Assembly: GCF_008831285.2 (NCBI RefSeq)
Contig: NC_045142.1
Coordinates: forward strand, 15,813,354 to 15,877,353
DNA length: 64,000 bases
DNA from: Nymphaea colorata
Taxonomy: Eukaryota; Streptophyta; Magnoliopsida; Nymphaeales; Nymphaeaceae
Direction of reading: 5' to 3'
This document shows positions 47,701 to 60,842 of the stretch, one piece after another. The position numbers and the translations under genes are program-made. The notes below the pieces were generated by a model that ran no database searches, was not told where the DNA came from, and saw only the letters and a list, made by a program, of their open reading frames with translations. Numbering within the stretch: position 1 is the first letter of the stretch; every line of letters starts with the position of its first letter.

Positions 47701-48317
47701 GACAACCTTCTGCACATCTGGGATCGGACAATGGCATCAGAGCAAAATGCTAGACAGAATCAATGGCTACACAGGCTGGATGACCATAGGGCTGCAGTGA
47801 AAGCATTGGCCTGGTGCCCATTCCAGGGAAATCTACTTGCATCAGGGGGTGGTGGCAGCGACCGCTGCATTAAGTTCTGGAACACTCATACTGGATCCTG
47901 CCTGAACTCTGTAGATACGGGTTCACAAGTTTGTGCACTCTTATGGAGTAAAACTGAAAGGGAACTTCTCAGTTCGCACGGGTTTGATCAGAACCAGTTG
48001 ACATTGTGGAAATATCCATCGATGGTTAGGATGGCAGAGCTAATCGGTCATACTTCAAGGGTTTTGTTCATGGCTATGGTAAGAAACTATGCTTTCTGTG
48101 ATAATATACTATATAAGAGGGTAATTTTATATCTAATCGTGACATGCTTCCTTTTGTTTCTTAAATTTTTCAGAGTCCAGATGGGTGCACTGTGGCATCT
48201 GCCTCTGCAGGAGATGAAACATTGCGATTCTGGAATGTTTTTGGGAATCCCAAAACAAACAAAAAGCCAGTCAGCAAGCCACTTGGGCCATTTGCAAGTG
48301 TCAATAGCATAAGGTGA
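44701..48317 (+). CDS. CDC20: CDC20, WD40 activator of the anaphase-promoting complex (right copy)
   Basis: Five exons, mirror image of the left gene: 44701-44808, 46733-47002, 47132-47401, 47491-48078, 48174-48317. All junctions are GT-AG, and the frame is open for 459 aa. The C-box [16 protein letters not shown], seven WD strands and the terminal IR are all kept, so the protein should be functional in the same APC/C role. One WD-repeat Thr is Ile and one Glu near the C-terminus is Lys relative to the left copy. Intron 1 (1.9 kb) holds four 290-bp repeats. Its proximal promoter has lost the MSA pair, so its expression may differ from the left copy. The 5' end faces the array, about 1.6 kb away. 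Confidence 0.94.
45436..46595. repeat. 290-bp minisatellite, four copies, in CDC20 intron 1 (right)
   Basis: The same unit as at 29531-31560, inverted. The marker ATCCCTCTTG recurs at 45441, 45731, 46021 and 46311, exactly 290 bp apart. Three fewer units than in the left arm. Confidence 0.95.
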
Positions 48318-51300
48318 AAACAGAAAAAGCGAACATGATTTAAGATGGCAGACGCTGCAAGGGTATTCAGCTTAGTTAAATTCCAAAGGTTCAGGTATAG
48401 ATACCTTTTCTTTTATGACTATTGAGTGTAGGTCTAGTACCTTGCAATCTGACTTGGTTTTATTCCTTGCATATGTGTCAACAGAATATAGATAGGGGCA
48501 GATCACTTGGGCCCTCTGCAATGTCACAAAGATTTGGAATTTGTCCTACAAATTTGATTTGCAGTTCTGGTTCGCTCTTTAACTTATCTATGTTATGTTT
48601 TTGAGATATGCCCATATTGAATTTAAGTTCTTTGGTTGAAAACACTATTTTGATACATTAAACTTATCTGGATGATCAGATTTTTGAACTGGGTGATATT
48701 GCTCTGCAATGTCACAAAGATTTGGACCTTGTCCTACAAATTTGATTTGCAGTTCTGGTTTGCTCTTTAACTTATATATATTACCTGGCCAATGTTTTTT
48801 GGTATCCCATATTGAATTGAAGTTCTTTGGCTGACAACACTATTTGTTATCCGGATGATCAGATTTTTGAACTGGGTGATATTGGATCTTCACTTAAGGG
48901 TTATGCCCAAGGTCCTACGTTATCCTTAATGCCTAAAGGTGCCAAGGAAACATTACAAGTCCTGAAAGTTATGACCAAGGTTCCTACATTATTGTTTAGC
49001 TTAAAAAGTTATTGTTGGATACTTGTTAGAATGCAAGTTAGTCGTCTGCAAAATGGTTGTGTTTCTTTTTTTTTTTTTTCAAGGAAAGCAATTTCATGCT
49101 TTTAGTTTTCTGTTGTTTCTTTTGAAAAAGTACCTGGTAAAGATCTTATTCAATTATCCCCCAGAAAATTTATTCCTATTTATTTACTGTCTTTAGGTTG
49201 ACTTGTTGGTTCTTTCTGATAATCTTATATTTCATGCTTGCCCTGCTGTTCCTTTTATTGCTTGAGTGGCCTATGTGCAAAAATTTTTTAGTACTAGCTA
49301 TAGGTTGCTGTAGATTGTACTTGAAATTTTACTACTTTCAAAAAATAATTTTATTTGATACTAATCTTCTTGGAGTGTTCATTATATCCAATGGTGGGAA
49401 AAGTGTGATTCTCAATGGTGGCCATGGTTTCTCACAGCAGCGGGACAGCCTCAGGTTGTTGGTTTTTAGCTGTTTTTTTTCTTGTTACCCCTAATCCTCT
49501 TTGTGTGATTCAGTATGCAAGTCTGTTGTTGCTAGTGGCGGCCTGCTTTTCTCCAACATCTGACAACAGCCTCAGTATGGAAGTCTGCTGTTTAGTTTCC
49601 TATTCTTTGCACTTGAACTTGCGACTATATTTGTACTACATAATCATAATGAATCTTCTCTTATTACTCCGTGGATGTAGCCACACAAATTGTGTGGTGA
49701 ACCACGTAAAAATTGTGTCAGACTATCTGTGTGCGTGTGTGTCCTGCGTGTGTAACGAGCAAGAGCTGCAAGAATATTATGTGAACCAGCAAATTTCATG
49801 TGTTCAAATTAGCGGATGCACCTTGGATATTTTGAGCTCTTTATTTCTGGCAACTTGCATAAAAAAGTTAGAAAATTATTGGAAATGCTTTAAAACACAG
49901 GTCAGGAAATGCTTCAAGACCATTTTGTCAGCTGAATTATTGGAAAGACCGACCAACTTTGAAACAAGGTTACGGTGTTGTCTATGACTTTGTCTCTGTT
50001 TACCCTGTTCTTAAGATGCGCTCCTGTCGATTACCCCAATCGTGTCTAGTCATCAAATTTGATAAATAAAGTTTGCCCTTGGTGTGTGCCACAATCTATA
50101 TTCTACTTTCCCTCATATTTCTATGATCAAAAGGGTGGTATAAATTTTTTGTGAGTGGGCACCCAATTAAAAAAATCGGTAAGATCAAGGTAATTAAGGT
50201 GGGGACAAGGCAAATAGTATAAAACAAATGAATTATTGAAATTTGAAAACCACCAATATGAAAATAACTGGGCACCCCTTCCCAAACATCCATTGAGATG
50301 AAATACAATATGCCAAAATTGCTCAACCAAATTAAGTAGAAATTTGTGATCTAGCCCAATCAGAAGTGTTATTCGAGGCATTTCAATGGCAAAGTCTATT
50401 AGAATCATCGTAGTTTGGGGTGTCGGATTCACTAGACACTTGGCACAGTACACACCAACCCCATCAGAACTTGCATGTTCAAAACTTGCATGTTTCTACT
50501 TCAATTTAGTCTAAAATCACTAAAGGGCATAGCATAACTGAACAGGCTTAGAAAGGACGTATGCGATTATTGTGGGTGTAAGTTTAGTGGTCGTTTGGCA
50601 AATGGAGCACTTTGTGGACATTTTATGAACCTATATCAAAATTTGGGGCAGATTTATAGACACTTAAGTTTAGTGTTTCATGAATCTGCCCTAATCTTTA
50701 AGGAAGATTAGTACGACACTTCCAAACTTACTAGAACCCAGAACCCAGCACGAAACTGATGGTGCACCGTTGTCAGTTGTGAGATCTCAAGAAAGGACCT
50801 TGGAGGAAAGAGGGAAGGTAGATGCTCCAGACCATCTAGTTGCCCACCCAAAAGTTTCTAGTTGTGACTTCATCACTCATCTAATTTGAGTCAAGATTTT
50901 TGTGTACTTTCATGAAATTGAGGTAAGATGGCCTCATGTCCGACCATGGATGATTCCCGTTTTTTGAGAAATTGAAAACTAAGAAATACATACCAATGTT
51001 GGATTCATACCAGTGTTAACTAAAAGTGGATTCACCCAATTTGTCGACTCAAATAATTTTCATTTTAGAAGCAAGCTTGAAGTGAGAAAATGCTGACCAA
51101 AGTCCTGCGGCTCACGGACCACATTTGTGATTAAAAGTCACGAACAAGAGAATGAGCTTGCAGAGATCATTTACGTAAGTAATTCAGCCTGTTAACAAAG
51201 ATGGGCTGGATTCAGAAGAGGTTAGGATTTCAAAGAACAATCCATTTTGGCAGTTTCCCGGCCGCCAGTAATCCAGTCAGGAAATTAGAGGGCAGCACAC

Positions 51301-51347
51301 ATCCTGCAGCTTCCTTTCGTTATCAATAAGGCAATTGTATAACCAGT
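48318..51347. other. 3' flank of right CDC20 within the palindrome arm
   Basis: Mirror of 24868-27808, including the approximately 185-bp tandem duplication (about 48520-48880). The short frames here differ between arms by shifts and stops, which argues against a conserved gene. Confidence 0.45.
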
Positions 51348-53680
51348 ACCACCTTCAACATAATCCGGCAAGCTGGAGCAGACGTTAGTAACGTGGTTTG
51401 GAGATAGAAGAAACTCCATAGCATCTCACCAAACACCCGACAATGTTCTTTTACGTAGTCTGTGTTACAAAATTTTGGAGCATATGTTGATGAGATCTAC
51501 ATCTCCATATGATGAAGCAAGAGGATGGTAGTTCAGTACTCTTTCTTCGGACCCTCCTCACTGGTGATTGAAAGGAGGGCCCGTCTATAGGTTATATAGG
51601 CTCGCTATCCCTCCCTCAGTGGAGGGCCCAGGGAGATGACATCCATGGTCATCAAAACTGTAAAAGCAAGTTCCTCGTGAGCTAGCTAAATCAGTGCTGG
51701 CAAGAAAACGGGAACGTGGGTGTTCGTTTTCATGACTTGGTGCCATGAGCAACGACGAAAATGAGCAGAAAGCCAAGAGAAGTTCTTGTCTTGGCAATCG
51801 TCTATGCTTGATTTCATAATACTTTTTAAGCACCTCCCTCTCTCTCCTGTTTGAATTACCAGAATTCTCTTTTCACATTTCTAGTTCTGGATGCAAAATG
51901 TTCAAGTTTTATAATAAAAAAACCATGAAAATAAAATGCATATATTAAATCAGTAATATCAAAGCTGTCGATTTACGTAATTCAATCTTGATATCAAACC
52001 TTTAAGTGTTTTTAACATTCAATTATTACATAAAACAGTGGGTGTGCGCGCGTCTGTAGGTGGGTACGAACCATAAAAGACTCATGCCTTTTATGGCAGT
52101 TTCTTTCAAGCACGTCGTTTGGGTCATTCATGACTGGAGTGCCATCTCATGTGGTTGAAAAAAGGGATCCAGAGCTTCTATCTGAATTTTTTTCTCTTCC
52201 CAAACCTGTTCCCATAAACTTAAGTGCAAGCTTATGTGCAAAGATTGATTGGCAATTACTTTCTTCATTTTTTTCCCCTTCACAAAAGTCAAGGGAACTG
52301 AAGATCAGTTTCAATCCAAAAAATTCCCATGCGTGTCTAAGTGTCTTTTTGCAGTGTCAGTATGGCGACATGGGTACGAGGGTCTTACTGACGTACACAT
52401 GTGACTTTAGGACAAGATGGGTTTTCCCTCATCCGCTGGCGCTTTAAGTGTAAAAGGTGTACAAAATCAATAGTTCATGTTGTTCTCCAATGTGGTTACT
52501 TTGAGGCCGTGTGGAGATGGGTTGTTGGCAGGTTTAATAAGAAATGAGTCCCATGACAAGGCCCTCAAATAGAGTTTGAACTATGGATGAGTAATAGGTT
52601 GAGGAAATCCAGGATGGTCCTTTTTCATGTGACGCATTGTGAAATTCCCCACTGCAAGTTCAGGTTGTTCGGGAAAGAAGCAATTTTTATGCTCATGTAC
52701 AATTTGAATAAACGGGAGAGTAAACTCTTTTTATGTTTCAACACCTATACATTAAACAAGCAGGGCCCAGTGCATGACATCAATGTTACACTTTGAATGG
52801 GCACGTTGCAATGAGACGTTGGAAGAACTGAGAGAAGATGAAAAAGCTTTTGAGAAGTAGAACCAAAGCTTTATCATGCTTCCTTTGTGGAGAAGTCTTG
52901 ATTTACAAATTTGGGCAAAGAGAGGGTAAAAGGAGTGCAGTTAGTGAAGTAGAACCAAAGCTTTGGACTACAAACTTTTTCCTGCAACCAACGGGTCCCC
53001 ACTCCCCAGACATACTAAATGTGGTACAGAGATTAAGTTTGGCCTTTTGATATTATACCAACGTAAACCAAGAGAACCAACATGGTTATGGGTGGATCAG
53101 TACGTCAAAGAAGAGAAGATAGTCCAGTAGAGACAATTCTGAACAAGGGGAAAAAGAAGGGTTCTTGAACAATTTTTTCTCATATATGCATGCAATGATA
53201 CAGAATTATTTTTTCCGGACCGCCAAAACAAAACCTCAACTGTTCAGTGGACTGTCACACAATTTTGTGACCGGAAGAGATTAGAATTAACAGTTAAACA
53301 TACACAAATGATTACGGGCAGTCAGAGCTACTGAGAAGAGTAGCAACAGAATCGCTACCCAGAAAGCTGGGATAATGTTAGTAACTCTAGCTTGAAATAC
53401 AGTGGTTGCCACCCGCATATCTTTCTTCATGGTCCACAATGGATGGACCAACCTATGTTCACGACACACAGGAAAAGGTAGCACACTGTCATTCATATCA
53501 GTATTCCTGGATCTTTGTCAAATGAAGCAGCTGCATGCATGAATTACAGCAGAAAGTTAGAACAGATTATGTACGGATCTTAGAGCACACAAGCAGTATT
53601 GAACAAGGTCGGAAGAGAATAAGAGACGAATTGTTCTCTGAAACAAACAGCTTACCGGTCAGTGGCTTAAGAAAATAATC
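51348..53680. other. Intergenic DNA between right arm and cyclin gene
   Basis: Contains a LINE-like scrap at about 52439-52548 and no intact gene. A 69-aa minus-strand frame at 53287-53496 has a hydrophobic stretch but no family resemblance. It lies just beyond the cyclin stop and may be 3' UTR. Confidence 0.45.
52439..52548 (+). pseudogene. Possible LINE reverse-transcriptase zinc-binding fragment
   Basis: The frame reads FKCKRCTKSIVHVVLQC then YFEAVWRWVVGRFN, resembling the C-terminal zf-RVT segment of plant non-LTR elements (CxxC, H, C, then an aromatic-rich VW motif). Only about 35 residues are present; no RT core was found nearby. Confidence 0.4.
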
Positions 53681-55239
53681 TCACAGAAAAAGTGTATCAA
53701 CTGGTTTTGGGAACGATAGAGCAGCCACTGACTTGAACTGCCACCATAAAAAGAGATAATATTTCAAGATAAATTCATGACTACTCTTACCTACGCAAGC
53801 AAATTTTCTAATTAGCAGACCTATTTCATTACCCATTGAACCAGGTGAAGGGTTGAATAGACACAATAGCACTCAGAAATCTAGTTGCATCTAGCAGATT
53901 CCAAGACATACCTTTTGTTGGCTGTATTTCTCCCTTATTGCTTTCAGAGAGAGATTTGTAGTGGCATCCTCCTTGGCGTCCATTTGTATACGATGAATTT
54001 CAAGCACAGCAGTTTTTAGCTCCAAAGCTTTGTAATTGGTGTAATGCTCCAGGGTTGGATTCTATAGAACAAACCCCACGGTGAGGAAGCATCAAAAGGT
54101 GATGACATGGAAAAATTTACGGAAAGAAGAGACAAGATTGAAGAAAGAAGAGACCGGTGTGACATTTGATCCAGCGTCCATTTAGCTAGAAATACAGCAG
54201 ATGCAGCTATACGAGAAGGGAAGAATTTCAGGAACCCATAATCAAGCAATGTAAGTTCTGCTAGATAATTTGCCAAGAACTCCAATGAAAAGTCTCGATC
54301 CATCTGAACAAGGGAATACACTTCAACAAATAAGACCCACAGTAAACTTTGGTGGGAAGTTCCAAATTTGAAAATGCAACAGTACCTTGTACGAAGCTTG
54401 GGCTGCTCGCAGAAACCTCCTGCAGAAGTCACCACAAAGCAAGAGGTTCTTCTCAATTCAAGAAGTTCATTGCTCAAATAGATAAGAAAAGCAACTGCTG
54501 CTGACACCAGAAAAAGATTCATTACCTGAGAAATGTCTTTGTAGTAGGTGCAGTCAATTCAAAGCGCAAATGGTCCAAGACATCAATCTCCATCTTTAGG
54601 ACCTAAAGCATTTCCATAAGAGTGAGGGACCCAGTAAAACTGCCATGATGTGATGATGTAAGGATTGGTGGACGCTTGTTTATATCTAACAAAGAATAAC
54701 TTGCTAACAAGTGCAGAAATGGTGATTGTGCTGACCAATTTGGAAATTTATCAGCAACCTGAGAAACAGCTGCTTCCTACATCAATCCACCATTTAACGA
54801 TTTACTTATGGAGATTATTAACCTAAAAGGGGACTTCATTATCTGAATTCCATGTAGACAGTTGCTCCTTACTAAGCTAATTTTCCATGTTTCAAGATTG
54901 CAATTTCAAAGGGTTTTTGTTCATAGGCAGCTGGTCCTCATTAGGATGAAGGCTTTAAAAAAAAGCAACCATATAAAAGCAGTTGCTTTTAGAAAAATTT
55001 GCAAACTTGCGTAGACAGCCCAGATCTGTACAAGAGTGTTAAAAAAAAAAAGGCAAAAGAAACAAGTGCGAAGTAAAGATCTTCAGAAGTACCTGTTCCC
55101 TATTGTATGTGTTGTCTGTAATCAAACAGAAGTCCTCTGCACGAGGTGCACATATCTCTTCATACTTCCTGCAGACCAAGCAAATCAAAGCATTGGTGAG
55201 GTGCGAATGCTATTGACGGTATGAAAAATCGATGGTTTA

Positions 55240-55505
55240 TGTGGTCAAATGGTGCTTAAGCTTACCCAATGCTCCTTGGGCAACCTAGACAAATTTGGGC
55301 ACCTAACTTAGTGGTTCTAAGTAGCGAAACCACCAAGTTTACCTACACCCTCTCCTGGTGCACTTAGGTATAATGTGGTTAAATGGTGCTTAAGCTTGCC
55401 CAAGGCTCCTTGGGCAACCTAGGCAAATTTGGGCACCTAACTTAATGATTATAAGTAGCCAAAGCACCAAGTTTCCCTACACCCTCTCCTGTTGCACTTA
55501 GATAC
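55240..55505. repeat. 134-bp tandem duplication in a cyclin intron
   Basis: TGTGGTCAAATGGTGCTTAAG and following sequence recur at 55374 with several substitutions. It sits in the intron between 55168 and 55936. Confidence 0.8.
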
Positions 55506-56106
55506 CAACATTGTGTCTATCCTTGGTCCTGTTTTTTGGAAAAATAGGGGTGCCCTTGAAAGGGTAAAGTTTATTTCTGCATCATGCAAAGGAGCTAAAA
55601 TCCCATCAAATTTTCCTTCTCTCTCTCTGCCTGCAAGTGAAAGTTAGATCCAACTAGGAAGGGCTTGTAACCATAAAACCCACACAAGCCAGTCAAACAA
55701 GTCTTTGAAGTAATGTTTTCTTACACATCAAGGAGTAAAAAATTGGCCACGTTTCAAATGTTGGAGCTATGCAATGTACCTTAATGAAAGACCTTGCAAA
55801 AGAAGCCTCCATTGTAATACCAAGGGCTCACACTAGACAACAACATTTATGCAGACTGCAGTGGGTAGGAACCTCATCAACATAGATAAGAAGCCAAGCA
55901 AGAAAAGGATAAAATACTTGCGGCAAAGTGCTTACGATGCAATAAACATGCACGTAATGTCAACTAGCTATAGCATCTTTCTTTCAATTGGATTTCCAAA
56001 AAGGAACCGATCAATGTAGAAGACAGTCAGATATAGAGTATCTGGAACCAGTCTATACTCCTCACATACCTGTGAAAAAAAAACACATAATGTTTTGCAA
56101 GATCAT

Positions 56107-56361
56107 TGTAGAAACATGAACACAGAGAAAGAGAATACGAGGAGCACGATGTAATGTGGAAAAACCCTCAACAAGAGGGAAAAAACCACGGATGAGGAGG
56201 AGTTGGTGCCCAATAGCCGCCAGACTCTCTCTCTCTTAAGATTTTCATTCACTCAATAAGGATTAGGGTTACACGACTTAAGTAATGCCCAACAAGGGCT
56301 ACAAGCTGGATCGGGTATGGATCCGGACCCAGTCCTCAGACTCGTCTAACATACTTCAACA
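56107..56361 (-). repeat. 3' LTR of the cyclin-intron Copia
   Basis: 255 bp, differing from the 5' LTR by a handful of substitutions (for example AACATG against AACACG at the start), so the insertion is not as recent as the nested element. Confidence 0.93.
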
Positions 56362-59300
56362 CTCTCCCTCAAGTTGGGCATACATATCAAACATGCCCAA
56401 CTTGGATACATTTCTTTCGAATGGAGTCGAGGATAGAGCCTTCGTCAGAACATCGGCAGTTTGGTCTTCAGACTTCATGTAGGGAAGGACTAACTCTTTA
56501 GCATCAATCCTTTCACGAATGAAGTGACGATCAATCTCAACATGCTTTGTTCTATCGTGTAAAACAGGTTGTTGGCTAAATTGATTGCAGACTTTTATCA
56601 CAGTACATCTTCATAGGTCCTTCAATCTCTATTCCAATATCAGTCAGCAATATTTTCAACCATAGTAACTCTGACACTCCCATAGCAACGGCTCCATATT
56701 CTACCTCTGCACTAGATCGAGAACATACATCCTGTCTCTTGCTCCTCCATACGACAAGGTTTTCCCCCAGATAAACACAATACCCTGTAGTAGACCGTCT
56801 GGTATCAGCACAACCTGCCCAGTCTGCATCGGAATACCCCTCGATCTCTACAGTCTCTTGTTTTATATACAAGAGTCCATTGTCAGGATTTCTCTTCAAG
56901 TAACATAACACTTTGTCCACAAGTTTCAGATGAGCATCAGTAGGTGCATGCATGAATTGACACAATACACTTACCGCAAAAGTGATGTCTGGTCTAGTGA
57001 GGGTAAGATAAATCAACTTCCCAACCAGACGTTGATATCTTCCTTTAGCTTCTTCACAAAGCAACTATCCATCTCTAAGACTCAACTTGTGCCGAGTGTC
57101 AAGAGGGGTAGAAGCAGGTCTACACCCCAATTTACCAGTCTCTTCCAACAGGTCTAATGTGTATTTCCTTTGGTTTAGCACGAGGCCGGTGCTAGACCTA
57201 GCAATCTCAATACCAAGATCCTTGAGGTCAAATTCCGTAGCCAGTAACCCTTTTAACTTTATGATCTCCTCCTCATCATTTCCTGTGACAATCATGTCAT
57301 CCACATAGACAAGTAAGAGAGTGACTCTGCCCTCCTTCTTCTTCACAAATAGAGTGTGGTCTCCATTCCCTTGATTGTACCCATGATGTTGCATCACACG
57401 TCTCAGTCGTTCAAACCATGCTCTGGGTGACTGCTTGAGGCCATATAAGGACTTTTTCAGCTTACAGCATTTCTCTAGTTCTTCATATCCTGGAGGCATA
57501 CACATATATACTTTTTCTTTGAGGTCACCATTAAGGAAAGCATTCGTAACATCTAGTTGGTACATCTTCCACTCCTTCATCACAGCTAGGGATATAACAA
57601 CTCTGACTGTCTTCATTTTCGCAACAGGAGCAAAGGTCTCCAAGTAATCAATCCCATATTTTTGGCTAAACCCTTTGGCCACAAGACGAGCTTTATACCT
57701 TTCAACACTCCCATCTGGTTTGTACTTGATGGTATACACCCATTTGAATCCAGCCAAGTGAGCCGCCTCAGAAATCTTCATAACCTTCCATGTCATGTTT
57801 CTTCTCAAGGCTTCCATTTCTTCTTTCATAGCATCAGCCCACTTGGAGTCACTTTGAGCTTCAACAACGATTCTGAGAATCACAGCCAAAGAAAGAGAAG
57901 ATACAAAACACTTGTAATCCTTTCCCAGTTTAGAATAAGATACAAAATTACCAATCGGGTGTTGAGTACATGACCTGAAAACCTTTCTTAGGGCAATGGG
58001 AAGATCTTCATTTTTCTTTTCAACCTCATCTTGAGTCTTCAAGGTTGGACTTGGTTCATCAAGGGAAGGAATGTCATTGGGATTGGAAGTAGATCTCGCA
58101 CCATAAGTCACCTCCTCTGTCCGAGCACCTCGTCTAGAGTAGACCTGTCAAAACAAACGATGGTCTTTCTTCTCAGTTCCACTATCACCCCTTCCTCCTT
58201 CTCAGGCGCATCAACAACTGTGATAGGTTCTGCTTTCCTGTAGTCCAAAAAATCTGTAAATTGAATCTCCTGACTCTAAGAATACTCTTCTCTAACAACA
58301 GACTTTTCCCCCTGAAAAGAATTCTCACCAAAGTAAGAGGCATGTTCCAAGAAGGTAACATCCCTTGTAACATAAACTCGACCAGTGGTGGGATCAAGAC
58401 ATTTGTATCCTTTCTGAGTAGGTGAATACCCAACAAACACACCTTTGATAGATCGATGATCAAGTTTCTTAACATTGGGACTGTGATTATGAATAAAACA
58501 CACACAGCCAAACACACAAGGAGGGAGGAGAAATAGTTGACGACTTTCGGGAAGTAAAGAATGAGGAGTCCTACCATTCAACACACGACTGAGCATGCGA
58601 TTGATGAGATATGCACTAGTAAGAACTGCATCACCCCAATAGTGTTTGGAAATGTTTCTCTGAAACAGAAGGGCCCTGGTGACATCAAGAAGCTGGCGAT
58701 TTTTCTTTTCAGCCACCCCATTTTATGGGGGAGTATAACTACAGGACGTCTCATGAGCAATCCCCCTTTTTCGAAGAAAATCCTCAACAGACTGACACAT
58801 ATACTCACGGGCATTATCAGACCGGAAGGTTTTAATAGTTCTACCATATTGAGTGTGCACAAGAAGAATGAAGGTATCTATGACATTAGGTACCTCACTG
58901 CGATCTTTTAACAAGTACACAAAGGTGGTCTGAGAGAAATCATCAATAAAAGTTATAAAATATTGAAAACCTTGATGGGTATGAACCCCCGAAGGCCCCC
59001 ACACATCAGAGTGAACCAAGGAAAAAGCTTCATTAACACAACTAGTTGAAATAGGGTACGAAACCCTCACATGTTTGGCAAAATGACAAACTTCACACGA
59101 AATCAAAGACAAATTCAGAGAGGAACATAAATATGGAAACAACTGTTTCAAAATCCCAAAAGGTAAATGCCCAAGGCGTTCATGCCAGTACAAGAAGGAC
59201 TGAAGACAATCTTCTCTTTGCTTTTCTGTCTTGCTGATCGCTGTCATAAGAGCTGTGGCCACACGTATGGGAAGACGATATAAGCCATCAGACGTCAAAC

Positions 59301-60639
59301 CAATCCCAATCCTCTTCCCTGTCACCAAGTCCTGCAAAACACAACGATTGGCAGAAAAGATGAGTTCACAGTTCAGATCTTTAGTAAGTCTACTAACTGA
59401 CAAGAGATTTAAGGGAAATTGGGGAACATGTAATGCTCCCCGCACATGAAATTTGTCCAATAAGGACAGAGTCCCTTCGCCTGCCACAGAGGTAGAGGAA
59501 CCATCTGCGAGAGATACACGTTCCCTTCCCGAAGACAACTTATACTCATGAAACAATTTAGGGTTACCTGTCATATGGTGAGTAGCACCACTATCCACAA
59601 TCTATTCCCCCACAGAGGAGTTACCTGTATCACCAATAACTGCAAGAGCATGATTAGCCTTTGTCTCATCTGATGTTTTGACCTGGTTGACATCAATCCG
59701 GCCCAAGTAAGCCCTCAGTTCACGAATCTAGTCAGCAGAAATGGAGACTTTTTCTCCATTGGGTTTGGGCACCTCAGACGCAGGCGTCTTCCCAATAGGA
59801 GATCTCCCTTTGTGCTCCTTCTTCTCTGGATGAAGATCCCAACAGTAATCTACAGTATGACCAGTCTTCTTGCAGTGAGTGCATCTACAAAGAGATCTAG
59901 TAGGGCCTTCAGAACCACGACTCACAAGAGCAGATCTCTCATGAAGATCCCTCTTGCCCTTAGTTGTAACAAGCCTTCATTGTTCTTCAGCTTCAATACA
60001 AGCGTACACATCTTCAATGCTGGACACCTCTCCTGAATTCAGAATCTGGCTTCTAACACCTTCAAACTCATCATTCAAGCCAGCTAGAAAGAGGAACACC
60101 CTGTTTTCCCATTCCTTAGCAACATAAAGTGCCTAATCCTGGGGACAATGCGAAGGAACATCAGAATGATAGTCAAGCTCGTCCCACTTGGCTTTCAAAG
60201 CCCCATAATAATCTGCGACAGATGAGTTCCCTTGCCGAAGTCCATAGACAGTTTTCATTATTTGGTACATTCGAATAGCCTTTTTCTTCTGCCCATACAT
60301 CTGCTCTAAGATCACCCACATGTCTCTTGCAGTCTTCTTCCGAAGAATAAGAGGTTGAATGTCAGCGGAAACAGAGTTGACAATCCAAGTTTTCACCTGA
60401 TTATCCTCAAGAAACCAAGTGTCCCACACACCACTTGTCTTTGTTGGTTCAGGGTTCCTTCCATCGATAAAGGCTATCCGACCGTGCCCAACAATGCCCA
60501 TAGTCATAGCAGTCGACCATGAGAAATAGTTCTCCTTTGTAAGGCGAAGAGTAATGACCTGAATGGGAACATTCTCAGATCTATAAGCCCCGAGTTCAGT
60601 TTGATTGGTGCTGACGGTCGATGAGGAAGAGGCTGCCAT
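56356..60639 (-). pseudogene. Broken Copia gag-pol of the cyclin-intron element
   Basis: Gag starts at ATG 60639 (MAASSSSTVSTNQ), giving the fuller gag that the outer Copia lacks. Downstream blocks: zinc knuckle CTHCKKTGHTVDYC (59925-59728); protease DSGATHHM and integrase to RSDNAREY (59598-58723); the rest of integrase with the region AEKKNRQ (58716-58276); RT with LVYVDDMIVTG (58111-57065), where a short deletion removes residues around LGKLRYFLG; RNase H (57064-56356) with a frame break. Stops and frameshifts separate the blocks, so it is non-autonomous. Confidence 0.88.
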
Positions 60640-60683
60640 AATCACAGATAGTCCAACAGGAGGCACAGGCAGCGATAAAACAA

Positions 60684-60842
60684 GAGAGGCACCAGTGACA
60701 ACGGAGGGCACCAACGGGCAGCAATATTCCTTAGATAGAATCACAAGAACGAGAGAGGCACCGGTGACAACAGAAGAGAGGCACCGGTGACAACGGAGGG
60801 CACCAATGGGCAGCAATATTCCTTAGATAGAATCACAAGAAC
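60684..60842. repeat. Tandem duplication in the Copia leader
   Basis: A segment beginning GAGAGGCACC and containing CAGCAATATTCCTTAGATAG occurs twice about 92 bp apart, just upstream of the gag start. Confidence 0.75.

Larger units (their letters stand above)
43071..51347. repeat. CDC20 locus: Right arm of the inverted duplication
   Basis: Inverse match of 24795-34027. Compared with the left arm it has four rather than seven 290-bp units, lacks about 155 bp of the CDC20 promoter (junction about 44472-44478), has about 40 extra bases near 49375-49420, and has a single copy of the outer-edge duplication. Confidence 0.9.

Noticed and set aside
24795-51347. Palindrome dismissed as a pure assembly mirror
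   Set aside because: Not accepted as a full explanation: arms differ in repeat count, a promoter deletion, residue changes and edge structure. A haplotype mis-join still remains possible and is listed as a check.
53287-53496. 69-aa minus-strand frame with a hydrophobic segment
   Set aside because: No homology recognised and it sits directly beyond the cyclin stop, probably untranslated sequence.
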